NCBI GenBank assembly: GCA_964568795.1
Contig: CAZMRQ010000011.1
Location: 1-30,370, forward strand
Reading direction: 5' to 3'
Length of the DNA stretch: 30,370 bases
Source: CAZMRQ01 sp964568795
Lineage (GTDB): Bacteria > Pseudomonadota > Gammaproteobacteria > Comchoanobacterales > Comchoanobacteraceae
Shown here: piece by piece, positions 1-6,745 of the stretch
How positions within the stretch are numbered: position 1 is the first letter of the stretch
How the letters are laid out: the number at the start of each line of letters is the position of its first letter
Position numbers and translations under genes: made by a program
Notes under the pieces: model-generated
Databases searched by the model: none
Told to the model about the DNA's origin: nothing
What the model saw: the letters and a program-made list of their open reading frames with translations, nothing else

Positions 1-154
1 CCAGATCATCTACTGTGTCATCAAAATGACGCCGGAAGTGATGCATCCTATGATGATCAGGGAGGGTCTGTGATTTTTTAGTCAGCTTCTTAAAGTCCTT
101 GGTCATCAGATCCTTGATGGCAGTGTACTGCCATTTTTGGTTATCTCGTGACAT
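1..154 (-). CDS. Unrecognised protein, N-terminal 51 residues (runs off the window)
   Basis: An open frame starts at ATG 154-152 and reads to the left edge without a stop. An in-frame TAG lies four codons upstream, so this ATG is the first possible one. The visible part begins MSRDNQKWQY and is very rich in Lys, Asp, Arg and His, with a His/Arg cluster near residues 34-42. I see no membrane segment or recognised motif, and no good ribosome binding site. Function is unknown. Its place at the edge of an accessory stretch with transposase debris makes a mobile-element gene possible, but nothing in the sequence shows that. Confidence 0.4.
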   Translation of the reverse strand, partial: MSRDNQKWQYTAIKDLMTKDFKKLTKKSQTLPDHHRMHHFRRHFDDTVDDL

Positions 155-188
155 AAGCTTGAACTATTTACTGTTTTCATGTTAGTGG

Positions 189-200
189 GTCAAATTTGAC
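189..200. repeat. 12-bp perfect palindrome, possible operator
   Basis: GTCAAATTTGAC is a perfect 12-base palindrome. On the minus strand its TTGAC half continues as TTGACC, followed 17 bases later by TAAATA, a weak promoter-like pair ahead of the gene starting at 154. The palindrome would then cover the -35 element, as an operator would. This is inference from position only. Confidence 0.3.
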
Positions 201-537
201 AATGCCAGAAAAATCCCATGACAGATGTGGTGTGATGAGGGATGTTGATTTCTTAATTGTTCCACATGTGTGTTCTTGTGGATGCTTTTGATATATTTTC
301 CTCATTATTGCCCATCATTACATCACAATAAACACTGGATTCATGGCATAGATAATAAAAAATTTGTGATTTTAATCAATCTGTACTCGGTATGTTCTCA
401 GATAAGTGATAACCGTGCATGGGTATGTCTGAGCCTTCTGTATCATGCGGGCGGACTCATACAATTAAGTATGCCTTTTGCGATACCATCATAGTCAAAA
501 TCTGTGAAATCTATATGTGTATATACAAGATTTCGGA

Positions 538-565
538 GAAAATTGTCAGTATGATGACAATTTTC
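538..565. repeat. 11-bp perfect inverted repeat with 6-nt loop
   Basis: GAAAATTGTCA (538-548) and TGACAATTTTC (555-565) are exact complements separated by GTATGA. No T-run follows on either strand, so it is not a standard intrinsic terminator. It lies about 140 bases upstream of the ATPase promoter. It could be a protein-binding site or the remains of a mobile-element end. Confidence 0.5.
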
Positions 566-707
566 ATGAAATTGTTTATACGTTCATATGAGGATATTCT
601 TGAAGATTGTATGGTGGTTATACAGGATAATCCATTGACTTCGTACAGATGGCTGGTATGAACCAATGCATATGGGTTAAATAGTGCAATATTATACATA
701 TTTCTAG

Positions 708-736
708 TTGACATGCAATAATGTATGATATATGAT
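708..736 (+). promoter_or_regulatory. Near-consensus sigma-70 promoter for the ATPase gene
   Basis: TTGACA (708-713, 6/6) and TATGAT (731-736, 5/6) are separated by exactly 17 bases. Transcription would start near 743. This lies downstream of the most distal in-frame ATG (725), so the usable start codon is ATG 770. Confidence 0.7.
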
Positions 737-769
737 ATTGTTATCATTAGGCGTTTTTCGAGCTACAAT

Positions 770-1930
770 ATGTTTACACGCGATCTATCTGAGCAATTAC
801 TAGAGGCAACCAAATATTACCCTATTATCACCTTAACTGGACCAAGACAGTCTGGGAAAACGACTCTTGTACGCTCACTTTTTCAGGGGTATGCATATTT
901 TAATCTTGAAGATCCTGACGTGCTGGAGCAAATTAAAATTGATCCTAAAAAATTTTTACGAACACAAAAAGGTCCTTTGATTATAGATGAAGTGCAAAAT
1001 TATCCCGAGTTGTTGTCATATCTGCAAGTCGTCGTTGATGAAAAGCCACAAAAGGGGCAATACATCTTAACAGGGAGCCACCAATTCACACTGCTGGAAG
1101 CCATTAACCAGTCATTGGCAGGCCGTACTGATCTTCTAGTTTTATATCCATTAAGTCTCTCTGAGACCAGCCAATTTACAAAAGAGATTGAGCTTGATCA
1201 ATGGCTATTTAATGGGTTTTATCCAAGAGTGTACTCAGACAACATTCCTGCAGAGCGCCATACTAAAAATTATATCAAAACATACGTTGAAAGAGATGTT
1301 CGCAAGATTGTTAATATCAAAGATATACAGGCATTTCAGAAATTTATAAAACTGTGTGCAGGGAGAATTGGGCAAGTGCTTAGTATACATAGTATGTGTA
1401 ATGAAACAGGCATCTCTCACAATACATTAAAGTCTTGGATAGGTATTCTTGAAGCATCTCATCTGATTTATTTATTGCAACCCTATTATGAGAATTTTGG
1501 AAAACGCGTTATTAAAAGTCCAAAACTTTATTTCGTTGATGTGGGCTTGGTTACATATTTGCTTGGTATTAAGACAGTAGCCCAACTAGAGACTCACCCT
1601 TTGAGGGGTATGTTATTTGAAAATATGGTGGTCATGGACCTTATTAAAAATCAAGCCAATCAGAGCCAAGAGCCCCATGTCTACTACTACAGAGATAACA
1701 ATCAAAATGAAGTGGACATTATTTTTGAGTATGGAGGTGGCTTAATGCCCATTGAAATCAAATCTTCTGAAACTTTCAACAAGAAATTTCTGAAGGGTAT
1801 TAGATATTTCATGAATCTAACAGACAAAGCTAAAACCGGCTGTCTCATATATGCGGGCAACCCAATTGGTAGCACTACTGATATTAGCATTTTGAACTTC
1901 AAAGAAGTAAAGAAAATTACTAAAACTTAA
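770..1930 (+). CDS. ATPase of the AAA_14 / DUF4143 family
   Basis: A 386-residue protein. Residues 24-32 form a Walker A P-loop (GPRQSGKTT) and residues around 70-76 a Walker B (LIIDEVQ), as in AAA_14 ATPases. The C-terminal half matches the DUF4143 layout, with EVDIIFE and IEIKSS at about residues 312-330, a PD-(D/E)XK-like nuclease signature typical of that domain. The start is set at ATG 770 because the promoter at 708-736 covers the longer in-frame start at 725 and family members begin with this kind of motif (MFTRDL). These proteins are common in bacteria and archaea and often scattered among mobile DNA. Their biochemical role is poorly defined, and nuclease activity here is inferred. 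The gene stands alone between non-coding stretches. Confidence 0.85.
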   Translation: MFTRDLSEQLLEATKYYPIITLTGPRQSGKTTLVRSLFQGYAYFNLEDPDVLEQIKIDPKKFLRTQKGPLIIDEVQNYPELLSYLQVVVDEKPQKGQYILTGSHQFTLLEAINQSLAGRTDLLVLYPLSLSETSQFTKEIELDQWLFNGFYPRVYSDNIPAERHTKNYIKTYVERDVRKIVNIKDIQAFQKFIKLCAGRIGQVLSIHSMCNETGISHNTLKSWIGILEASHLIYLLQPYYENFGKRVIKSPKLYFVDVGLVTYLLGIKTVAQLETHPLRGMLFENMVVMDLIKNQANQSQEPHVYYYRDNNQNEVDIIFEYGGGLMPIEIKSSETFNKKFLKGIRYFMNLTDKAKTGCLIYAGNPIGSTTDISILNFKEVKKITKT

Positions 1931-2399
1931 TTAGTCCTCAGGGGTGCCTATGATTTCAGTTTATTGGCATATGTCATGGGTATGCCGATATAATGGCCAT
2001 TGTAGTTTCTCTGATGACAATGAATTTGAATTCAGAAAGCAGAGGATATACACCCTATACCCAAAAGATTAGATAGACAAAGCATATGAGGGGTCAGGAC
2101 TTTAAAGAGCTTAGAGAGACGCTTAGCAAAGCCCCTGTTGTGCATATACGGTAAGTATACTGCAAACATACCGACTGAGCAAGTTACTCTTAGACCAAGC
2201 TAAAAGTTGCTTGAGAGAGTCGGGGGGAGATGTATCGGTCGCGAGTGACCACCACGCTAGCCCAGAGCACTAGATACCTTTTGACAGTCAGGGTAGCAGA
2301 CCCTCTTTGCCCAGTAGCCAACGTCTTGTTGAGAGACTTAACAAGTGTGCAGGGGTGTAGGCGCTGACTGTAGTTAAGGGATTTTCCAGGCTGTAGTGG
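1931..2399. other. Non-coding or decayed region downstream of the ATPase
   Basis: No gene, tRNA or terminator is evident in these roughly 470 bases. A 76-codon minus-strand frame ending near 2190 lies where the C-terminal half of the neighbouring transposase would be expected, but its translation does not resemble a transposase in any frame I read. It is most simply decayed insertion-sequence material. Confidence 0.45.
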
Positions 2400-2826
2400 T
2401 GCATCGAGTGCTGGCAGCACATGGATGTGTATAGTGGCGCCACTCAGAAGACAAGTATTAGATATGACTACACCTACAATGCTACTCTAGCTAGGCTGTC
2501 TTATGAGCTTTAGCTGCAGTAAATTTCGATGCTGAGCGATAGCATAAAAGTACTTAATAGTACATCCAGTGCCCATCAATGGGACACTCATATGGTCTAT
2601 TTGCACCATCTCACCAGATCCTTTCTTTTTGTCTTTGTAATGCCGCCTTGTTGCATACGTGTTAAACTGTCGATGCCTCACATCTTTGAGGCGTCCATAG
2701 TAGTGCCTCACAGGCTTTATACGATCTAACTGGATTAGTTTCTTCAATATCAACCATACTGACACTGATATTCATGCCTTCTCTAGCCAGAATGATCCGT
2801 ATCTTTTTTTTACCGATTATGAGGCC
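2400..2826 (-). pseudogene. Decayed DDE (integrase-core) transposase remnant
   Basis: Read on the minus strand, translated pieces line up in order with an IS481/IS3-type transposase. IGKKKIR and GMNISVS sit near 2820-2765. After a frameshift near 2760 come ILKKLI, KPVRHYYGRLKD and GEMVQIDHMSVPL, the last resembling the first catalytic Asp region of the rve core. After another frameshift near 2525 follows a short AAKAHKTA stretch broken by stops. An in-frame stop also lies just upstream at 2827-2829. The second and third acidic residues are not recoverable and no terminal inverted repeats were found. It lies directly downstream of hemH and marks past insertion of a mobile element. Confidence 0.7.
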
Positions 2827-2863
2827 TTAATTTATCTCTTTTTTGTTTCATTCACATCTGAAC

Positions 2864-3880
2864 CTACACAGTAGTCGTTTCATGAGCTGAAGATGCTTTT
2901 TGTTTTGTTGTCATTTCGTCTATTAAGTGTGTTAAAAAAGTTATACTTTCTTTAGAGTCATTAAGGCAAGGGATGTATGAGTAGGTTTTTCCGCCATGAG
3001 ACATGAACAGCTTACGGTACTCTACTTCTAGTTCTTCAAGTGTTTCGAGGCAATCGCAGTAGAAACTTGGTGCTATTAATGTGATGCTATGGCCATTTAA
3101 CGCACAGTCCCGTATAATCGCTTCAGCATAAGGCTTTAGCCATTCCTTCGGCCCGAATCGAGATTGAAAAACGACTTGAAATTCCTTTGAAGAAAGACGG
3201 AGTTCTTGAGCAAGGTGATGAGCAGTAGTCTGACAACAATGAGAGTAGGGGTCGCCTTTTTCAAGACTATCAGAGGGAAGGCCATGAAAGGAGATCAGGA
3301 GCATTGTAGTTTTCCCATGTATGGACCAATGACGTCGTACTGACTGTGCTAAGGCTTGAATATATTGAGGGTGAAAACAAAAATCGTGCATGAAATTTAA
3401 TGAAGGGACAAATCTGTAATGAGAAAGGCAACGTGTTAATTCATGAAAACAAGTGCCACTTGTGGTATCAGAATATTGTGGGAAAAGGGGTATAACAGTC
3501 AATGTATGCGCTTGAGAGGCAATTATTTGTGTGACTGCCTTGGCTATGTTGTCAGATCCATAGCGCATAGCTAAGTAAACTTGATGTTGTGGGAGTTGGC
3601 GCTGAAGCTGTTGGTGTATGGATTGACAATAGACACGTAAAGGTGATCCACTTTTATGCCATATTTTTTTATATTTTTTACTTAGAGGCCAAATACGTAA
3701 GGGCAATATAATGAGATACAGAAGAGGCAGCCAGAAAAATCGAGGAAGATTAATAACACGCTTGTCACTTAAGAATTGACGCAAGAAACTGAATATTGCC
3801 CCCAAGGACGCTTTTTCAGGTGTGCCGAGGTTTATAAGCAGAACGGCATGTGGTTGAGGCGACTGATAGAGCTTATTCAT
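2864..3880 (-). CDS. hemH: Ferrochelatase
   Basis: Catalyses insertion of ferrous iron into protoporphyrin IX, the last step of protohaem synthesis, normally at the inner face of the cytoplasmic membrane. The 338-residue length fits bacterial HemH. It opens with the family motif LLINLGTPE (residues 14-22). The catalytic His lies in SFHGLP (His199) and the conserved Glu in DCLETLEEL (Glu279). PLFPQYS and SGTCF (about 141-154) are also family-typical. The start is five bases after the transpeptidase stop, so it is probably the last gene of the ppiD-ldt-hemH transcript. No strong ribosome binding site is seen. Haem made here could be used by respiratory cytochromes and, if the CcmAB-like pair is genuine, by cytochrome c maturation. 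Confidence 0.95.
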   Translation of the reverse strand: MNKLYQSPQPHAVLLINLGTPEKASLGAIFSFLRQFLSDKRVINLPRFFWLPLLYLIILPLRIWPLSKKYKKIWHKSGSPLRVYCQSIHQQLQRQLPQHQVYLAMRYGSDNIAKAVTQIIASQAHTLTVIPLFPQYSDTTSGTCFHELTRCLSHYRFVPSLNFMHDFCFHPQYIQALAQSVRRHWSIHGKTTMLLISFHGLPSDSLEKGDPYSHCCQTTAHHLAQELRLSSKEFQVVFQSRFGPKEWLKPYAEAIIRDCALNGHSITLIAPSFYCDCLETLEELEVEYRKLFMSHGGKTYSYIPCLNDSKESITFLTHLIDEMTTKQKASSAHETTTV

Positions 3881-3885
3881 GTTTA

Positions 3886-4419
3886 TTATGTTGAATCATA
3901 GAGCGATTCATCCACTCGCTTAGATTCTGCAAGTGCATGCGTGTAGTTAATAATAGAAATATAGATAGTTTCATTATTTAGATGGTGTCCTCTAATTGCA
4001 TTGAAGACATCAATCATATCGAGAGGTTTGAGAATAAAGCAGCCTGCAGATGTATAATTGGGCTCATTAAATAGAGACTCAGGCACACCGTGTATATAGA
4101 CAAAGCGATCAAAAGTATCAACGCACCTGCCATGCACATCATATCCAGAGTTAACACCGTTTTCACAACCACGTATGCGTATGATCCGAGTTGTTATAAT
4201 GGGCGCTAGATCGCCTTCCTGATAGATTTTTGTGGGATTTCTCGAAGAGAAGGACTGTAAGGGATCGGCGTTGTGGCCTACCAATTCGACTGCTTTGTGC
4301 AAGCCATAGGGAGACATTTTAGTGTCTTGGATACATGAGAAACCAGCAGTTGAAAATTTGACATCATATGATTGTGCATGAACAGTTAGCTTCTTTGTCA
4401 ATACATCAATTGTTATCAT
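3886..4419 (-). CDS. L,D-transpeptidase (YkuD domain) with a divergent active-site motif
   Basis: A 177-residue YkuD-fold protein, a family that forms or breaks peptidoglycan cross-links or attaches lipoproteins. The family's His-Gly (YIHG, His110) and SxGC (TSAGC, Cys127) motifs are present with usual spacing. In typical members the Cys sits in SHGCIRM; here the motif reads SAGCFIL, so the His before Gly and the Arg after Cys are lost. The start is ATG 4419 because relatives begin at the beta strand that follows (MITIDV) and AAGGCAG lies upstream. It overlaps the end of ppiD by 14 bases. A longer frame to 4485 would add a hydrophobic stretch (YLLLLIIIC), so a signal sequence cannot be fully excluded. 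Without it the export route is unclear. Confidence 0.75.
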   Translation of the reverse strand: MITIDVLTKKLTVHAQSYDVKFSTAGFSCIQDTKMSPYGLHKAVELVGHNADPLQSFSSRNPTKIYQEGDLAPIITTRIIRIRGCENGVNSGYDVHGRCVDTFDRFVYIHGVPESLFNEPNYTSAGCFILKPLDMIDVFNAIRGHHLNNETIYISIINYTHALAESKRVDESLYDST

Positions 4420-6085
4420 TTTTTCTGCCTTGCAAATAATTATTAATAGAAGGAGATAAGGTGATCTCAGCGTTTTGAAGGACATGTTGTGATAGTTGTT
4501 GTGTGATCAACTGTTCGTCAACAACTAATTTCTTTGCTGTGCTGTGACTGGGCGAAACAGATACGAAATATGTATGGTCATCCTTGTTGATGACACAGAG
4601 CGTCTGGCCTGCACAAGATAGAATAAGCTGTGAGTAGAAAGGCTGTTTGTTATCTGTTAGTGATTGGGTATAAGTTTGGATAGGTATATTCACTAGTTGA
4701 GAGACATCACTTATATTTTTCATTTTTCGAGCAGAGCGTACTTTATCCATCATGAGAGTTCTTTGGAGTTCTTGATGAATGATTGGCTGTGCTTCTTGAA
4801 GGGTGAGTTGTCTTGAAGGGTATTGCTTATTTATTCTATATACAATGACTTTTCCTGGGGATGGTTCTACGACAGGGCTATTAAAATTTTCATTTTGCAT
4901 ATCAGGTGTATGAATAGCGGTGAGAGAATCAGGGTGAAAAGGTTTTGGGATAGAGCCATCAAGACTGAATTTTGGTGAAGTGACTATAGGTTTGTTAGTG
5001 AGTTGAGCAACTTTATTGAGTGAGTTTGGTGAGGTATAAGCGGCCTCATCAATGTCTTTTTTCATTTTTGAGAAAGCTTGATTCTTTTTCTCGTTGATTA
5101 GGTCAGTTGTAACTTTACCGACTATTTGATTCAAGTGAAGATTTGATGCTTCCTGTGTATAGTAAAAATAAATATTATTTGGTGAAGTATTTGGTGCGGT
5201 TATGCCTTTCTCATTCAGTTCAATGAGTAGTGGTTGAGGCACAGTTGATTCAGTGACAGTCTCGGTCGTGAATTGGACTTTTTTGTTATGTTGTTTTGAA
5301 ATGATTTCAATAAGTCTTTTTGCCTTTAAAGGAATCTGAGGAGATTTTGTGGTGTCAGATGCTGTTGTTAATTTATATATGGTTCTGTTTTCATGCTGGT
5401 ACTTTTTAATATTTTTATTGAAATAAGCTTTTATCTCAGCATAGGCTGGTTTGGTAATAGGGAGATCATCTTTATCATAATACACGTAATTGAGTTGAAA
5501 AGACTCAGGGGATAGATAACGGTGTTTATATGTTTTGTAGTGCTCTGATATTTGTTTTTGAGACAACGCTAGTCCGTGGTTACTATTTAGATCAATGTCA
5601 ATGAGTGCAAGTTGAAAAACTTGACTAAGAGAGTGGTTGACAGAGTGGGAGAATTTTGGTGTATGAGGTCGTGTTTTGAATAATATGTCGTTTATGAGAC
5701 TCAAAGTCAGTTGTTCATCAACATTCGATATATGAAGCTTTTGTTCATTTGGTGTAAGGCTGCTATGGTTTTGTTTGACAAGCTCTTTTTTAAGCAGTGT
5801 ATGGCTGGGAGATATCTTGAGTAAATCAGCGAGTGAAAGGCCGCTCAACTTGACTTGAAGCATTTTGATAGCTTCCGTGTTTGCATGGCGTTGATCATAT
5901 TGATTGGTAGACAATTGGCCGGCAAGTCTATTGATGTCATTCGGTGTGACTTGTCTTGAGGCGGTTGACATAATCGCGCTGTCAAAACGTGAGAACTGCA
6001 TACCAGATTCAGGTCCGAAAAAAAGAAGACCTAATACAAGGAGTGCAAAAACAAAGTACATGATGAGTGTTGGTTTTTTCGACAT
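4406..6085 (-). CDS. ppiD: PpiD/SurA-type periplasmic folding factor, apparently without a parvulin domain
   Basis: A 559-residue protein with one N-terminal membrane anchor (about residues 9-24, YFVFALLVLGLLFFG) followed by a periplasmic part. The segment from about 45 to 115 resembles the SurA/PpiD N-terminal chaperone domain, and the Glu/Gln-rich LQEAQPIIHQELQRTL near residue 435 is typical of the PpiD C-terminal part. PpiD helps fold proteins leaving the SecYEG channel. E. coli PpiD has about 620 residues with a central parvulin domain. Here the middle (about 190-330) is Lys/Asn/Thr-rich and shows none of the parvulin landmarks I looked for. Identity rests partly on gene order, since hup - tRNA - ppiD also occurs in Pseudomonas. 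It starts 27 bases after the tRNA-Asp discriminator base. Confidence 0.75.
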   Translation of the reverse strand: MSKKPTLIMYFVFALLVLGLLFFGPESGMQFSRFDSAIMSTASRQVTPNDINRLAGQLSTNQYDQRHANTEAIKMLQVKLSGLSLADLLKISPSHTLLKKELVKQNHSSLTPNEQKLHISNVDEQLTLSLINDILFKTRPHTPKFSHSVNHSLSQVFQLALIDIDLNSNHGLALSQKQISEHYKTYKHRYLSPESFQLNYVYYDKDDLPITKPAYAEIKAYFNKNIKKYQHENRTIYKLTTASDTTKSPQIPLKAKRLIEIISKQHNKKVQFTTETVTESTVPQPLLIELNEKGITAPNTSPNNIYFYYTQEASNLHLNQIVGKVTTDLINEKKNQAFSKMKKDIDEAAYTSPNSLNKVAQLTNKPIVTSPKFSLDGSIPKPFHPDSLTAIHTPDMQNENFNSPVVEPSPGKVIVYRINKQYPSRQLTLQEAQPIIHQELQRTLMMDKVRSARKMKNISDVSQLVNIPIQTYTQSLTDNKQPFYSQLILSCAGQTLCVINKDDHTYFVSVSPSHSTAKKLVVDEQLITQQLSQHVLQNAEITLSPSINNYLQGRKNDNN

Positions 6086-6112
6086 CTTTTAACTTCTCAA
6101 TTAGAAGGTAGT

Positions 6113-6186
6113 CGGAGCAGACGGGATTCGAACCCGCGACCCCCGGCGTGACAGGCCGATATTCTAACCAGCTGAACTACTGCTCC
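6113..6186 (-). tRNA. tRNA-Asp (GTC)
   Basis: A full cloverleaf reads on the minus strand: acceptor stem GGAGCAG/CTGCTCC, D-arm, anticodon loop CTGTCAC with anticodon GTC, and TTCGAAT T-loop. The discriminator base is G, as usual for tRNA-Asp. The next bases are ACT, so CCA is not encoded. It follows tRNA-Val after only five bases and the two are probably co-transcribed. Confidence 0.95.
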
Positions 6187-6191
6187 GTATT

Positions 6192-6264
6192 TGGGTGCTG
6201 AGGGATTTGAACCCACGACATTCGCCTTGTAAGGGCGACGCTCTACCAACTGAGCTAAGCACCC
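6192..6264 (-). tRNA. tRNA-Val (TAC)
   Basis: A cloverleaf reads on the minus strand with acceptor GGGTGCT/AGCACCC, anticodon stem TCGCC/GGCGA, loop CTTACAA with anticodon TAC, and TTCAAAT T-loop. The T-stem (GTGGG/CCCTC) has one T-T mismatch. The discriminator is A and CCA is not encoded. Its 5' end directly adjoins a perfect 14-base complement of its own D-arm (see the repeat at 6243-6278). Confidence 0.93.
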
Positions 6265-6278
6265 AGCTCAGTTGGTAG
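6243..6278. repeat. 14-bp perfect inverted repeat between the tRNA-Val D-arm and its 5' leader
   Basis: CTACCAACTGAGCT (6243-6256) and AGCTCAGTTGGTAG (6265-6278) are exact complements separated by eight bases. On the minus strand the second arm is the last 14 bases of the 5' leader, ending one base before the mature tRNA. The first arm is the D-arm region. In the precursor the leader could pair with the D-arm and compete with the tRNA fold. Confidence 0.85.
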
Positions 6279-6303
6279 CATACTTGGTCTATTGAGGTGT
6301 GTC

Positions 6304-6328
6304 AACACCCAATTGACCCATAGGTGTT
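6304..6328 (-). other. Stem-loop between the HU gene and tRNA-Val
   Basis: On the minus strand AACACCTA and TGGGTGTT pair over eight bases (one G-T) around a nine-base loop. The stem begins at the HU stop codon. There is no T-run after it. It may stabilise the end of the HU message or help separate it from the tRNAs. Confidence 0.35.
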
Positions 6329-6608
6329 AGGAGTTTACCTCATCCTTGAGTTTTTTTGCAGGTTTGAATTTGACAACCGTGCACGCAGGTACATTTATTG
6401 ATTCACCTGTACGTGGATTTTTAGCTTGTCGTGCATCTCTATGACGTGTTTCAAACTTGCCTAATTTAGGCACGCTCACTTCACCTTCACTTTGTAAAGA
6501 AGAAGTTAACTCATCGATAAGAGCTGTCATAAAATCACGAACCTGTGATTGTGGAACACTTTGTCTTTTAGCAATTGCCTGAACAAAGTCAGTATAGTTC
6601 ATACTCAT
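6327..6608 (-). CDS. hupB: HU-family DNA-binding protein
   Basis: A 93-residue histone-like protein that bends and compacts DNA in the nucleoid, normally as a dimer. The family core is clear: GEVSVPKLGKFETRHRDAR around residues 42-60 and the DNA-binding arm signature NPRTGESINVPA at about 64-75, ending with KFKPAKKLKDEV. ATG 6608 is chosen because GAGG lies seven bases upstream on the minus strand; a second ATG two codons in is possible. Position ahead of ppiD matches the hupB-ppiD order of other Gammaproteobacteria, which supports hupB over hupA. In E. coli and Pseudomonas lon lies upstream; here an unrelated permease does. Confidence 0.9.
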   Translation of the reverse strand: MSMNYTDFVQAIAKRQSVPQSQVRDFMTALIDELTSSLQSEGEVSVPKLGKFETRHRDARQAKNPRTGESINVPACTVVKFKPAKKLKDEVNS

Positions 6609-6745
6609 ATTTAAACCTCATTGTTTGTATAGCATCATAAAAGTTTTAACATGCTTTAGTTGTTCAGGTCAAGTGTTTGCAGGGTATTTGCGCAATAATA
6701 ACAATAATAATTATTTCATCACACGTTCTTTTTGCGCTATAATGT

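Larger units (their letters stand above)
155..707. other. Long intergenic region without a convincing gene
   Basis: About 550 bases separate the divergent minus-strand partial gene from the ATPase promoter. Short open frames here have no ribosome binding site, no recognisable motif and overlap each other on both strands, so I do not call them genes. Two clean inverted repeats lie in it (189-200 and 538-565) and are listed separately. The region may hold regulatory sites or decayed sequence. Confidence 0.5.

Noticed and set aside
270..661. Two short plus-strand open frames in the upstream intergenic region
   Set aside because: No ribosome binding site, no motif, and a minus-strand frame of similar length overlaps them. 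They look like chance frames.
725..769. Longer N-terminus for the ATPase from ATG 725
   Set aside because: The start lies inside the near-consensus promoter, upstream of the expected transcription start, and relatives begin at the equivalent of ATG 770.
2190..2420. 76-codon minus-strand frame as the C-terminal part of the transposase
   Set aside because: Position fits, but no frame showed recognisable transposase C-terminal motifs.
4420..4485. Longer start for the L,D-transpeptidase including a hydrophobic stretch
   Set aside because: It would lie deep inside ppiD, and the family begins at the strand following ATG 4419, which has its own ribosome binding site. Not fully excluded.
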